Below, piece after piece: positions 1-8,272 of a DNA stretch of 37,742 bases. Origin of the DNA: an uncultured Chlorobiaceae bacterium. GTDB taxonomy: Bacteria > Bacteroidota > Chlorobiia > Chlorobiales > Chlorobiaceae. The position numbers were made by a program, and so were the translations under genes. The stretch is taken from positions 1 through 37,742 of the forward strand of contig CAIOLC010000167.1 in NCBI GenBank assembly GCA_903859055.1, written 5' to 3'. The notes under the pieces were generated by a model. It was not told the DNA's origin, did not search any database, and saw only the letters and a list, made by a program, of their open reading frames with translations. How positions within the stretch are numbered: position 1 is the stretch's first letter; every line of letters starts with the position of its first letter.

Positions 1-1167
1 CTGGCGAATGCGCTCCTCGTTCTCAATCATGGCAACACGAACATACTCGTCGCCGTAAGCGCCGAAGCCGATACCGGGGCTGACGGCAACTTTTGCCTCG
101 CTGAGCAGCTTCTTGCTGAACTCAAGGCTGCCGAGATGGCGGAAGGGTTCGGGAATGTGAGCCCACACAAACATGCTGGCACGGGGAGTGACGACCGGCC
201 AGCCGGCGTTGGCAAAGCTCTTCACCATCACGTCACGCCGCTTGCGATAGACCTCGCAAATCTCCTGCACGCAGCTCTGATCGCCGGTGAGAGCAATGGT
301 TGAGGCAACCTGGATTGGAGTGAATGTGCCATAATCAAGCCAGCTCTTGATCTTTTCGAGAGCACCAATCAGCTTGGCATTGCCAACCATAAAGCCGACA
401 CGCCATCCGGCCATATTGTAGGTTTTCGACAACGTGTAGCTCTCAACTGCAACATCCTTGGCACCCGGAACCTGAAGAATGGAGGGAGTGACATAACCGT
501 CATACGTCAGCTCAGCATAGGCGATGTCGCTGATAATGTAGAAGCGTTCCTGACGGGCAATATCAACCAGCTTCTGGTAAAAGGGCAGCTCTACCGTAGC
601 CGTCGTGGGGTTATTCGGAAAATTCACCACAAGATATTTTGGCTTCGGAGAGGATTCACGCAGTGCCTTCTCAATGTTTCTGAAAAAGCCCTCCTCATCA
701 AGGGTAAAATCTTCATTCATCTCCAGTTTCAGACGATGCACATTACCGCCGGCAAGAATGAATGCCTGCGAATGGATCGGATAACAGGGATCAGGAACCA
801 TGGCAAGATCTCCGGGGTTGGTGATTGCCTGCACCAGATGAACATACCCCTCTTTGGAGCCCATGGTCGCCACCACCTCGCGGTCGAGATCGAGATCAAC
901 ATTGTACTTCCGCTTGTACCAGATGCCCACCGCTCCACGAAGCTTGTAGATACCCTTGGAGACTGAATAACCGTGAGTCCGGGGTTTATTAATGCACTCG
1001 ACCAGTTTATCAACAATATGCTGTGGGGTGGGACCATCAGGGTTGCCCATAGAAAAATCGATAACATCCTCACCGGCACGCCTTTCAGCCATTTTCAGCT
1101 CGTTTACCGCTGCAAAGACATACTTGGGAAGGCGCTTGATCTTGTCAAACTCTATCTCGTCAAACAT
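1..1167 (-). CDS. Pyridoxal-phosphate aminotransferase, class I/II, AlaC-like (C-terminus outside window)
   Basis: The reverse strand is open from an ATG at 1167 to the window edge, giving 389 residues of a protein that is usually about 400-410 long, so only a short C-terminus is missing. The N-terminus (FDEIEFDKIKRLPKYVF) and the early segment SMGNPDGPTP are those of the AlaC/YfdZ alanine transaminase and LL-diaminopimelate aminotransferase-like group. Visible fold-type I landmarks are the NFPNNPT asparagine segment, the ISDIAYAEL aspartate that contacts the pyridine nitrogen, and the SLSK-type site YTLSKTYNMAGWR, whose lysine forms the Schiff base. The protein would be cytosolic and exchange amino groups between alanine or a related amino acid and 2-oxoglutarate or pyruvate. 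Substrate choice cannot be read from sequence. It is transcribed divergently from the hdr-flx operon. Confidence 0.9.
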   Translation of the reverse strand, partial: MFDEIEFDKIKRLPKYVFAAVNELKMAERRAGEDVIDFSMGNPDGPTPQHIVDKLVECINKPRTHGYSVSKGIYKLRGAVGIWYKRKYNVDLDLDREVVATMGSKEGYVHLVQAITNPGDLAMVPDPCYPIHSQAFILAGGNVHRLKLEMNEDFTLDEEGFFRNIEKALRESSPKPKYLVVNFPNNPTTATVELPFYQKLVDIARQERFYIISDIAYAELTYDGYVTPSILQVPGAKDVAVESYTLSKTYNMAGWRVGFMVGNAKLIGALEKIKSWLDYGTFTPIQVASTIALTGDQSCVQEICEVYRKRRDVMVKSFANAGWPVVTPRASMFVWAHIPEPFRHLGSLEFSKKLLSEAKVAVSPGIGFGAYGDEYVRVAMIENEERIRQ

Positions 1168-1370
1168 AGGCTTGTCCCGAAAAAAATCAATTATGCAGAA
1201 AAAAAGAATTGTCGTTTCATCATAAGAAAAAATAATATCATATCAATGGCCTTCCCGTTTTTTCCAGTTCAGCCACCGCCGAAAGCTGGAAAATATGTTT
1301 CCCCAGGCAGGCTTATGGTCATGACAAAAAATGACTCTTTCACTGTTAAAAAAAATAGATTCAGGAATAT

Positions 1371-1398
1371 TTGATTTTAACCTTTTTTTAAGTATCAT
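1371..1398 (+). promoter_or_regulatory. Possible sigma70-type promoter of the hdr-flx operon
   Basis: TTGATT (1371-1376) and TATCAT (1393-1398) are separated by 16 bases in an A/T-rich part of the 282-base divergent region 1168-1449. Each box is a partial match to consensus. The predicted start would leave a leader of about 45 bases before the GTG at 1450. No other feature was recognised in this intergenic region. Confidence 0.35.
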
Positions 1399-1449
1399 TA
1401 TATGTTGGCTTCATTTCGCTTCCCGCTCCAAGATTAAAGCATATACCTC

Positions 1450-2958
1450 GTGTCAAACATCAAGATGACAGGAACTGGTGCCCTTAAGCATCAGCTTGAG
1501 AAGTCCACCGGCAATGATTATAACTGCTGCTACCAGTGCGGTAAATGTACGGCTGGTTGTCCTGCAGGGGCATTCATGGACAGCCCCCCCGCACGCATCA
1601 TGCGTCTCGTCCAGGCTGGATATATTGAAGAGGCTCTGAAAAGTGAAGCACTCTGGTTTTGTGTAGGATGTATGACCTGCACAGCACGATGTCCGCAGAA
1701 TATGGATATTGCCGCAACCATGGACTCCCTCAGAGCACTTGCTCTCGAAAAGGGTCTTGTTTCAGAGAGCAAATCAAAAAAGCTTGTCAACGCATTCCAT
1801 GTCTCCTTCCTCAAAAACGTGCGCAAACATGGCCGTTTGGAGGAACTCTCCCTTGTCAACAGTTACAAGCTCCGCACCAGATCATTTTTGCAGGATGCCT
1901 CTTCAGGTGTCAAAATGATCAAAATTGGAAAGATCAATCCCCTCCATACCCTTACCGGCAAAGGCGGGGTAAAAGAGAAGGAGCAGATCGAAAATATTTT
2001 TGCTGCTTCTGAACAGGAGTCACATCTTGATGTACCGAAACGGCGCCCAATAAAAAAGCAGTTTACCCCTACTGCTCCCCTCTCTATCAAACCAGGTATG
2101 ACCATTGGGTACTATCCTGGTTGCTCACTGAGTGGCACTGCACGGGAATATGATATCTCTGTAAAAAAAATGTGCTCCCTGCTTGGTCTTCATCTCAAGG
2201 AGATTGAAGACTGGAACTGCTGCGGAGCAACATCGGCTCATGCCACCAATCATAAACTTGCTGTGCTCCTGCCTGCAAGAAATCAGGCTCTTGCCGACAA
2301 ACAGGGGCTTGATCTTGTTCTGGCTCCCTGCGCTGCCTGCCAGAACCGACAGGTCACCACACGCAGAACCCTCTTGGGCTCTCCTGAACTCTGCGAAGAG
2401 GTTCGTTCATTGACCGGAATAGCACCAACCTGCAAAGCTGAATTTATTGGCGTTACCCAACTGCTCGGCGCAATGGATCCCGAAGAGATTAAAAAAAGGG
2501 TTACAAAGCCCCTTACCGGCCTCTCTCTTGCCTGCTATTACGGCTGCCTTCTGGTGCGTCCGATGGATGAGATGGGATTTGATGACCCTGAAAACCCGCT
2601 CAAAATGGAAGATCTCATGAGTGCTCTTGGAGCCACACCGGTTGAGTGGGCATTCAAGATAGAGTGCTGCGGTGCAGGACTGACCCTCGCGCAGCAGCCC
2701 CTGGTCGAAGAGCTGACACACTCCATTGCCAAAAACGCATCCGAAAACGGTGCAGCAGCATTTGTTGTTGCCTGCCCGCTCTGCCAGGCCAACCTTGACA
2801 TGCGTCAGGGAAGTATGAGAAAACGGTTTGGGGATGTCAAGGAGATGCCGGTTTATTACATTTCAGAACTCGTTGCCATCGCTTGTGGCGCCGATCCATC
2901 TGAAGTTGCTGTAGGTGAGCATTTTGTTCCTGCACTCGATCTTGTATCGAAACTTTAG
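1450..2958 (+). CDS. Heterodisulfide reductase HdrC-HdrB fusion subunit
   Basis: This 502-residue protein joins two subunits that are separate in methanogens. Residues about 27-200 resemble HdrC, with two [4Fe-4S] motifs (CYQCGKCTAGCP and CVGCMTCTARCP). Residues about 215-502 resemble HdrB, with two CCG domains: cysteines in GYYPGCSLSG, WNCCGA and APCAACQ, then CYYGC, IECCGAG and ACPLCQ. CCG cysteines bind the non-cubane clusters that reduce a disulfide in HdrB. In this setting the disulfide partner is unknown; a small thiol protein such as DsrC is an inference from sulfate-reducer work. The start is GTG at 1450; an ATG at 1465 is the alternative and neither has a clear Shine-Dalgarno sequence. 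It is the first gene of a six-gene plus-strand operon. Confidence 0.9.
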   Translation: MSNIKMTGTGALKHQLEKSTGNDYNCCYQCGKCTAGCPAGAFMDSPPARIMRLVQAGYIEEALKSEALWFCVGCMTCTARCPQNMDIAATMDSLRALALEKGLVSESKSKKLVNAFHVSFLKNVRKHGRLEELSLVNSYKLRTRSFLQDASSGVKMIKIGKINPLHTLTGKGGVKEKEQIENIFAASEQESHLDVPKRRPIKKQFTPTAPLSIKPGMTIGYYPGCSLSGTAREYDISVKKMCSLLGLHLKEIEDWNCCGATSAHATNHKLAVLLPARNQALADKQGLDLVLAPCAACQNRQVTTRRTLLGSPELCEEVRSLTGIAPTCKAEFIGVTQLLGAMDPEEIKKRVTKPLTGLSLACYYGCLLVRPMDEMGFDDPENPLKMEDLMSALGATPVEWAFKIECCGAGLTLAQQPLVEELTHSIAKNASENGAAAFVVACPLCQANLDMRQGSMRKRFGDVKEMPVYYISELVAIACGADPSEVAVGEHFVPALDLVSKL

Positions 2959-3054
2959 AGGAGGTTCAACCATTTGAACTAATACCAGACGCATGGGATG
3001 CCTCAGTGCCCCATGCACCGTTCGATCAGCAGCTTCATACTAAAAGATTGTATC

Positions 3055-5025
3055 ATGGCAAAAATTGGTGTATTTATATGTCATTGCGGCGAAAATATCG
3101 GCGCCAAGGTTGATTGTACAAAACTTGCAGCAACCATGGGAGAACATCCCGGCGTAGCTATAGCCGTCGATTATAAATATTTCTGCTCCGACCCCGGACA
3201 GGAGAGCGTTAAAAGGGCTATTCGCGAAAACAACCTCACCGGTGTCGTTGTTGCTGCCTGTTCACCGAGAATGCACGAAGCCACCTTCCGCAAAGCCTGC
3301 GCTGAAGCTGGCCTCAACCCCTATATGTGCGAGATTGCCAATATTCGTGAGCAGTGTTCATGGGTGCACAACGATCCGGTTATGGCAACAGAAAAAGCTG
3401 CCGATATCACCCGATCCATGGTTGAGAAGGTAAAACGCAACAACAATCTTCAGCCTATTGAGGTGCCGGTAACCCGTCGTGCACTGGTGATTGGAGGAGG
3501 CATTGCAGGCATCCAGGCGGCCCTTGATATTGCCAACGCAGGTCAGGAGGTGGTTCTTGTCGAACGGGAGCCAACCCTCGGCGGCCACATGGCGCAGTTG
3601 TCGGAGACCTTCCCGACGCTTGACTGCTCTCAGTGCATCATGACACCGAGGATGGTTGAGGCTGCCCAGCATCCAAAAATTCGGCTGCTCACCTACGCCG
3701 AAGTTGTGGGCGTTGATGGCTACATTGGCAACTTCCATGTCAAGGTCAAGATGAAAGCCCGCTATGTTGACACCGAGAGTTGCACAGGGTGTGGCGACTG
3801 TATCACCAAATGCCCCAACAAAAAGATTTCAAGTGAATTTGACTGTGGACTTGGCAAACGACCAGCCATCTATACCCCATTCGCCCAGTCTGTACCCAAC
3901 AAACCGATCATCGACAAGGCAAACTGCACCTACTTCAAGAACGGCAAATGCAAAGTGTGCGTCAAGGTCTGTCAGCTCAACTCCATCAACTTTGAGATGC
4001 AGGATGAGTTCATCGACCTTGAAATCGGTGCCATTGTCGTTGCCACCGGATTCCAGGTTCAGGATAACTCGGTTTATGGCGAGTATGGCTATGGCAAATA
4101 CAAGGATATCATCAACGGCTTGCAGTTCGAGCGCCTTGCATCGGCCAGCGGCCCCACCTCCGGAAAAATTCTTCGCCCCTCTGATGGTAAAGAGCCTGAG
4201 ACCATTGTTTTTATCCAGTGCGCCGGATCACGCGACCCGTCAAAAGGGGTTCGCTACTGCTCCAAAATCTGCTGTATGTACACCGCAAAACATGCTATGC
4301 TCTACGCCCATAAAGTGCATGGTGGAAAATCCAACATCTTCTACATGGATATTCGTGCTGCGGGCAAAGGATACGACGAATTTACCCGCAGGGCAATCGA
4401 GGACGATGAGGCATCATATCTTCGTGGCAGAGTCAGCAAGGTATGGGAAGAGAATGGCAAGCTGATGGTTCGTGGAGTTGATACCCTTCTCGGCAAGCCG
4501 GTTGTTATTGCCGCCGACATGGTGGTACTTGCAACCGCTATGGTTTCCCAGCCGGATGCTAAGGATTTTGCGAAAACCATCGGCATTGGCTATGACGAAT
4601 ATGGCTTCTTTAACGAGGCGCATCTCAAGCTTCGTCCGGTCGAATCGTCAACAGCCGGAATTTTTCTTGCCGGAGCCTGTCAGTCGCCAAAAGATATTCC
4701 TGACTCAGTTGCCCAGGCCTCGGCCTCCGCAAGCAAAATTCTTGCCCTTTTCAGCAAGGAGAAGCTTGAGCGTGAGCCAGTTGTGGCAACCAACAACGAA
4801 GCCACCTGTGCCGGATGCTGGGGATGCGTGCTTGCCTGTCCCTATAACGCTATTGATAAAAAGGATATTCTCGACCGCTCGGGCAAGGTGATCAAGCGGG
4901 TCGCATCCGTCAATCCCGGTCTCTGTCAGGGTTGTGGCACCTGCGTCTCCTTCTGCCGTTCGAACAGTCTTGATCTGGCAGGATTTACCGAAAAACAGAT
5001 TTTTGCAGAGGTCATGGGCCTCTGA
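3055..5025 (+). CDS. hdrA: Heterodisulfide reductase subunit A-like flavoprotein (HdrA)
   Basis: This 656-residue cytosolic flavoprotein would be the bifurcating core of the complex. It starts with the HdrA N-terminus MAKIGVFICHCGENIG. A Rossmann FAD motif (VIGGGIAGIQAALD) follows at about residue 147, with the LGGHMAQLSETFPTLDC segment just after. Iron-sulfur motifs follow: CTGCGDCITKCP near 244, a CKVCVKVC group near 295, and two C-terminal ferredoxin-type motifs, CAGCWGCVLACP near 587 and CQGCGTCVSFCR near 626. Length and order fit full HdrA rather than the shorter QmoA. ATG 3055 is preferred over the in-frame ATG at 2998 because family members begin at this point; neither has a strong ribosome site. 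It lies 96 bases after hdrCB. Confidence 0.92.
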   Translation: MAKIGVFICHCGENIGAKVDCTKLAATMGEHPGVAIAVDYKYFCSDPGQESVKRAIRENNLTGVVVAACSPRMHEATFRKACAEAGLNPYMCEIANIREQCSWVHNDPVMATEKAADITRSMVEKVKRNNNLQPIEVPVTRRALVIGGGIAGIQAALDIANAGQEVVLVEREPTLGGHMAQLSETFPTLDCSQCIMTPRMVEAAQHPKIRLLTYAEVVGVDGYIGNFHVKVKMKARYVDTESCTGCGDCITKCPNKKISSEFDCGLGKRPAIYTPFAQSVPNKPIIDKANCTYFKNGKCKVCVKVCQLNSINFEMQDEFIDLEIGAIVVATGFQVQDNSVYGEYGYGKYKDIINGLQFERLASASGPTSGKILRPSDGKEPETIVFIQCAGSRDPSKGVRYCSKICCMYTAKHAMLYAHKVHGGKSNIFYMDIRAAGKGYDEFTRRAIEDDEASYLRGRVSKVWEENGKLMVRGVDTLLGKPVVIAADMVVLATAMVSQPDAKDFAKTIGIGYDEYGFFNEAHLKLRPVESSTAGIFLAGACQSPKDIPDSVAQASASASKILALFSKEKLEREPVVATNNEATCAGCWGCVLACPYNAIDKKDILDRSGKVIKRVASVNPGLCQGCGTCVSFCRSNSLDLAGFTEKQIFAEVMGL

Positions 5026-5077
5026 TGAAGAGCCTTTGTATTGTGAACGAACTGAACTTTGTTACAGGAGCAAGCTG

Positions 5078-5527
5078 ATGAGTGAACCTTTTGAACCAAA
5101 AATTGTCGCTTTTGTCTGCACCTACTGCACCTACGCAGGGGCCGATCTTGCAGGGACAAGCCGATTAAAATATGCGCCGAACGTGCGCATCGTCCGTCTT
5201 CCCTGTACCGGAAGGATCAGTCCGATGTTTATTCTTAAAGCGCTGCAGAAGGGGGCTGATGGCGTGTTGGTCAGTGGCTGCCACCCGGGCGACTGCCACT
5301 TCACCCATGGAAACTATCATGCACGGCGGAGGTGGACCGTTTTTCGTGCACTTCTTGAGTTTACAGGCATACCACTGGAGAGGGTAAAATTTTCATGGAT
5401 CAGTGCCGCTGAGGGTGGAAAATTTGCCGATTTCATGAACAGCGTTACTGAAGATATCCGAAAACTTGGCCCTTTTGATCAGTACCAGAGGTTGATCAAC
5501 GAAACTGAAGCTCCGGCGACACTTTAA
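5078..5527 (+). CDS. flxD: MvhD/FlxD-type [2Fe-2S] electron-transfer subunit
   Basis: This 149-residue protein has the MvhD-family pattern: CTYCTYAGAD near the N-terminus, RLPCTGRI, then SGCHPGDCHF, which together supply the cysteines of a [2Fe-2S] cluster. In methanogens MvhD connects a [NiFe] hydrogenase to HdrA. No hydrogenase gene is present here, and the following genes are flavin oxidoreductase subunits, so it more likely passes electrons from FlxA/B/C to HdrA. The ATG at 5078 is chosen because ACAGGAG lies 7 bases upstream and the protein matches the family from there. A longer upstream open frame overlaps hdrA and is not credible. Confidence 0.88.
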   Translation: MSEPFEPKIVAFVCTYCTYAGADLAGTSRLKYAPNVRIVRLPCTGRISPMFILKALQKGADGVLVSGCHPGDCHFTHGNYHARRRWTVFRALLEFTGIPLERVKFSWISAAEGGKFADFMNSVTEDIRKLGPFDQYQRLINETEAPATL

Positions 5528-5539
5528 AAATAAGAGGTA

Positions 5540-6370
5540 ATGAGTATACAGGAACAGTACAAAAAAAGAGTCAGGGAGATCCTCTCCAGTGGGGCTGTAA
5601 AAATGGTTATCGGCTATCAGGCAGGCACAACGGCCGACCGCCGTCGTCCGCTCTTTATCCGCACCCCTGAAGAGGCAGAGAAGCTTGTTCTTGACAGTGC
5701 CTGCATCGCCAACCTTTCGGGCTATCTGGTCACAGAAGGGCTGTTAAGCGATGAAAAAAGTGTCGGTATCTTTCTCCGCCCTGATGGCATTCGTTCCATC
5801 AACATTCTGGCAGCAGAGGCTCAGCTCAATCCGGAGCAGGTTGTCATCCTTGGATTTGATGGTAATGAGAAAGAGGTCACTGCGCTTCAGGGAGAGAAGG
5901 CCAAAGACTTTACAGCCATTATTGCATCCATCAAGGAGCATGCACCCTCTGCACCCCGAAATCCCCAGCTTGAGCAGATTGAGAAGATGAGCCCGAAAGA
6001 GCGCTTTGAATTCTGGCAGGCGGAGTTTTCACGCTGCATCAAATGCTATGCTTGCCGTCAGGCCTGCCCCATGTGTTACTGCCGAAGATGTATTGTTGAC
6101 AGCAATCAGCCGCAATGGGTCAATACCTCCTCTCATACGCTCGGTAACCTTGAGTGGAATGTGGTGCGTGCTTTCCATCTTTCCGGCCGTTGTGTCGGGT
6201 GCGGCAACTGCGACAGGGCTTGCCCGGTCAATATTCCACTTCGCCTGATCAATGCTAAAATGGCAGGAGAGGTACTTGGTGCATTCGATCATTTTGCCGG
6301 CATGAGCGAGACCCAGGAACCGGTGCTTGCAAGTTTCAAAAAGGACGATTCCGAGACATTCATTCTCTAA
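5540..6370 (+). CDS. flxC: FlxC-like iron-sulfur protein of the Flx-Hdr complex
   Basis: The 276-residue product has no recognisable catalytic domain in its first 160 residues. It then carries an unusually dense cysteine block at 166-184 (CIKCYACRQACPMCYCRRC) and a ferredoxin-type motif CVGCGNCDRACP at 218-229. This layout is known from FlxC and hydrogenase/formate dehydrogenase-associated ferredoxin subunits. The likely job is wiring electrons between the NAD(H)-reactive FlxA and the Hdr side. It begins 12 bases after flxD with AAGAGGT just before the ATG. The B versus C label follows the Desulfovibrio flxABCD scheme from memory and is less certain than complex membership. Confidence 0.78.
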   Translation: MSIQEQYKKRVREILSSGAVKMVIGYQAGTTADRRRPLFIRTPEEAEKLVLDSACIANLSGYLVTEGLLSDEKSVGIFLRPDGIRSINILAAEAQLNPEQVVILGFDGNEKEVTALQGEKAKDFTAIIASIKEHAPSAPRNPQLEQIEKMSPKERFEFWQAEFSRCIKCYACRQACPMCYCRRCIVDSNQPQWVNTSSHTLGNLEWNVVRAFHLSGRCVGCGNCDRACPVNIPLRLINAKMAGEVLGAFDHFAGMSETQEPVLASFKKDDSETFIL

Positions 6371-6383
6371 GTAACCAACGCCC

Positions 6384-7397
6384 ATGACAAGAATTCTTTT
6401 AAGCGATAAACTGGACAATTGTGTTGCGCGATGGCGTAAGGCTGGTCTTACGGTAATCGGGCCAGTCAAGAAGGAGACCTCTTCGAGTTATGCTGCGGTG
6501 GAGAAAGCTGCGGATTTCGACTTTGGGATTGTTCTGCCTGATTGTTCAATCAAGGGGCTCTTTTTTCCACAGACAGAACCAATGACGGGTTACACCATCA
6601 AGAAGCAGGATATTGTCACCAATGACTTTGCTCCACCGGCAGAAAAGAGGATCATTTTTGGTGCACGACCTTGTGATGCCTCAGGTTTGGCCATTGACGA
6701 TCCCCTTTTTGGATGGGACTACAAGGACGACTTCTGGTTTCAGCGCCGCAACGAAACTGTTATTGTCACCATCGCCTGTACCAAAGCTGACAATTTCTGC
6801 ATGTGTACCTCACTGAAGCTGGCACCTGACAGCACCAAAGGTTCAGATGTGCTGCTTCGTCCTCTGCAGAACAACAAGGGATGGCTGGTTGAAGAGCTGA
6901 CTGACCGTGGTCGTGAAGCCTTCAAGGAGATTGCTGATTTACTGCAGGATGGTTCGGAACAGGCTGCTCCTTTGGCGGTGGTTCCTGAAAAATTCAACCT
7001 TGATGCCTGTGTTGCATGGTTGAAAAATCCCGAAAATTTCGACAGCACCTTCTGGAAAGAGATCTCCATGCGCTGTATCGGATGCGGCTCATGCACTTTT
7101 CTCTGCCCCACCTGTCACTGCTTTGACTTTCAGGATGAGGGCGACACCTACAGTGGCATCAGAAGAAAAAACTGGGACAGTTGCTCCTTTTCTCTCTTTA
7201 CCATGCACACTTCGGGTCACAACCCGCGATCCACGCAGTCGGCTCGCTGGCGTCAGCGCATCATGCACAAGTTCAACTATTTCCCGGGCAAGTTCAGCGT
7301 CAACAGTTGCAGTGGATGCGGCCGATGCACGCGCCAATGCCCGGTTGACATGGGTATTACCGAGACTTTACAAGCGATATCAACCTTAAAGCCGTGA
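6384..7397 (+). CDS. flxB: FlxB-like 4Fe-4S protein, anaerobic sulfite reductase A / sulfhydrogenase beta family
   Basis: This 337-residue protein resembles AsrA and the beta subunit of sulfhydrogenases. The N-terminal part holds the family segment FGARPCDASGL, followed by DNFCMCTSL. Two iron-sulfur motifs follow: CIGCGSCTFLCPTCHC near residue 231 and CSGCGRCTRQCP near residue 309. In AsrA/HydB complexes this subunit accepts electrons from an FNR-like partner, and that partner is encoded by the next gene, overlapping by 4 bases. The same pairing occurs in flxABCD loci. It starts 13 bases after flxC. No sulfite-reducing siroheme subunit is present in the window, which argues against a true Asr complex. 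Confidence 0.85.
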   Translation: MTRILLSDKLDNCVARWRKAGLTVIGPVKKETSSSYAAVEKAADFDFGIVLPDCSIKGLFFPQTEPMTGYTIKKQDIVTNDFAPPAEKRIIFGARPCDASGLAIDDPLFGWDYKDDFWFQRRNETVIVTIACTKADNFCMCTSLKLAPDSTKGSDVLLRPLQNNKGWLVEELTDRGREAFKEIADLLQDGSEQAAPLAVVPEKFNLDACVAWLKNPENFDSTFWKEISMRCIGCGSCTFLCPTCHCFDFQDEGDTYSGIRRKNWDSCSFSLFTMHTSGHNPRSTQSARWRQRIMHKFNYFPGKFSVNSCSGCGRCTRQCPVDMGITETLQAISTLKP

Positions 7398-8260
7398 CAG
7401 AAAACATCCAAAGCGCGCACAAGAACATCTACAAGCCGGCCATCATGAAAATCGTCGATCGCCGCGACGAGGCACCCGGTGTCAGAACCCTGAAACTTGA
7501 GTTTCAGAATCCGGCCGACCACGAGCATTTTAAACAGACCTTCCGTACAGGCATGTTCGGGCTCTATGGCGTATACGGTGAGGGTGAGAGCACCTTCTGC
7601 GTTGCAAGTCCTGAGACCCGAAAGGATTACATCGAGTGTACCTTCCGGCAGTCCGGCAGGGTAACATCGGTCCTTGCAAGTGCCGATATCGGTGACCTGA
7701 TTACCTACCGTGGACCTTACGGGAACCGCTTTCCGATTGAGAACTTCTACGGCAAGAATCTCATTTTTGTCTCTGGAGGAATCGCTTTACCGCCAACACG
7801 GAGCGTTATATGGTCTTGCCTCGATCAGCGCGAAAAATTTGGCAAGGTGACGATTGTCTACGGTGCTCGTACTGTCGCTGATCTTGTGTACAAACATGAG
7901 CTTGAAGAGTGGGAAAAGCGGGATGACGTTGATCTCGTTCTCACCGTCGATCCAGGTGGAGAGTCACCGGACTGGAAACACAGAGTCGGCTTTGTGCCGA
8001 CCGTTTTGGAGCAGGCAGCACCATCTCCCGACAACTGCATTGCAGTGATCTGCGGCCCCCCTATCATGATCAAGTTTACCCTGATCTCGCTCAAAAAGCT
8101 TGGCTTTGATGAGACAAATGTCTATACCACGCTTGAGAATCGCATGAAGTGCGGTGTTGGAAAGTGTGGCCGCTGTAACGTCGGATCCGTCTATGTCTGC
8201 AAAGAGGGACCGGTCTTCACTGCTGCAGAGGTCTCCCGTATGCCGCAGGCTGATCTCTGA
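7394..8260 (+). CDS. flxA: FlxA-like NAD(H)/FAD oxidoreductase, FNR family
   Basis: This 288-residue protein belongs to the ferredoxin-NAD(P)+ reductase superfamily, AsrB/HydG/DHOD electron-transfer type. The N-terminal half is the FAD barrel. The nucleotide-binding domain begins at SGGIALPPTRS near residue 129, where most relatives read GGIGLAPLR. The C-terminal CGVGKCGRC...YVC near residue 252 is the [2Fe-2S] motif of this family. It is the expected NAD(H) entry or exit point of the complex. The start is GTG at 7394, overlapping the flxB stop in GTGA, which implies translational coupling. The gene ends 12 bases from the converging murB. Confidence 0.87.
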   Translation: MTENIQSAHKNIYKPAIMKIVDRRDEAPGVRTLKLEFQNPADHEHFKQTFRTGMFGLYGVYGEGESTFCVASPETRKDYIECTFRQSGRVTSVLASADIGDLITYRGPYGNRFPIENFYGKNLIFVSGGIALPPTRSVIWSCLDQREKFGKVTIVYGARTVADLVYKHELEEWEKRDDVDLVLTVDPGGESPDWKHRVGFVPTVLEQAAPSPDNCIAVICGPPIMIKFTLISLKKLGFDETNVYTTLENRMKCGVGKCGRCNVGSVYVCKEGPVFTAAEVSRMPQADL

Positions 8261-8272
8261 CACTCTTTTTCT

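Noticed and set aside
3764-4465. 233-residue frame inside hdrA
   Set aside because: Overlaps conserved HdrA cluster motifs in another frame; serine/proline-rich shadow.
6384-8260. Anaerobic sulfite reductase asrAB
   Set aside because: No siroheme AsrC subunit follows, and the genes sit in an operon with HdrA, HdrCB and FlxD, fitting the Flx-Hdr complex better.
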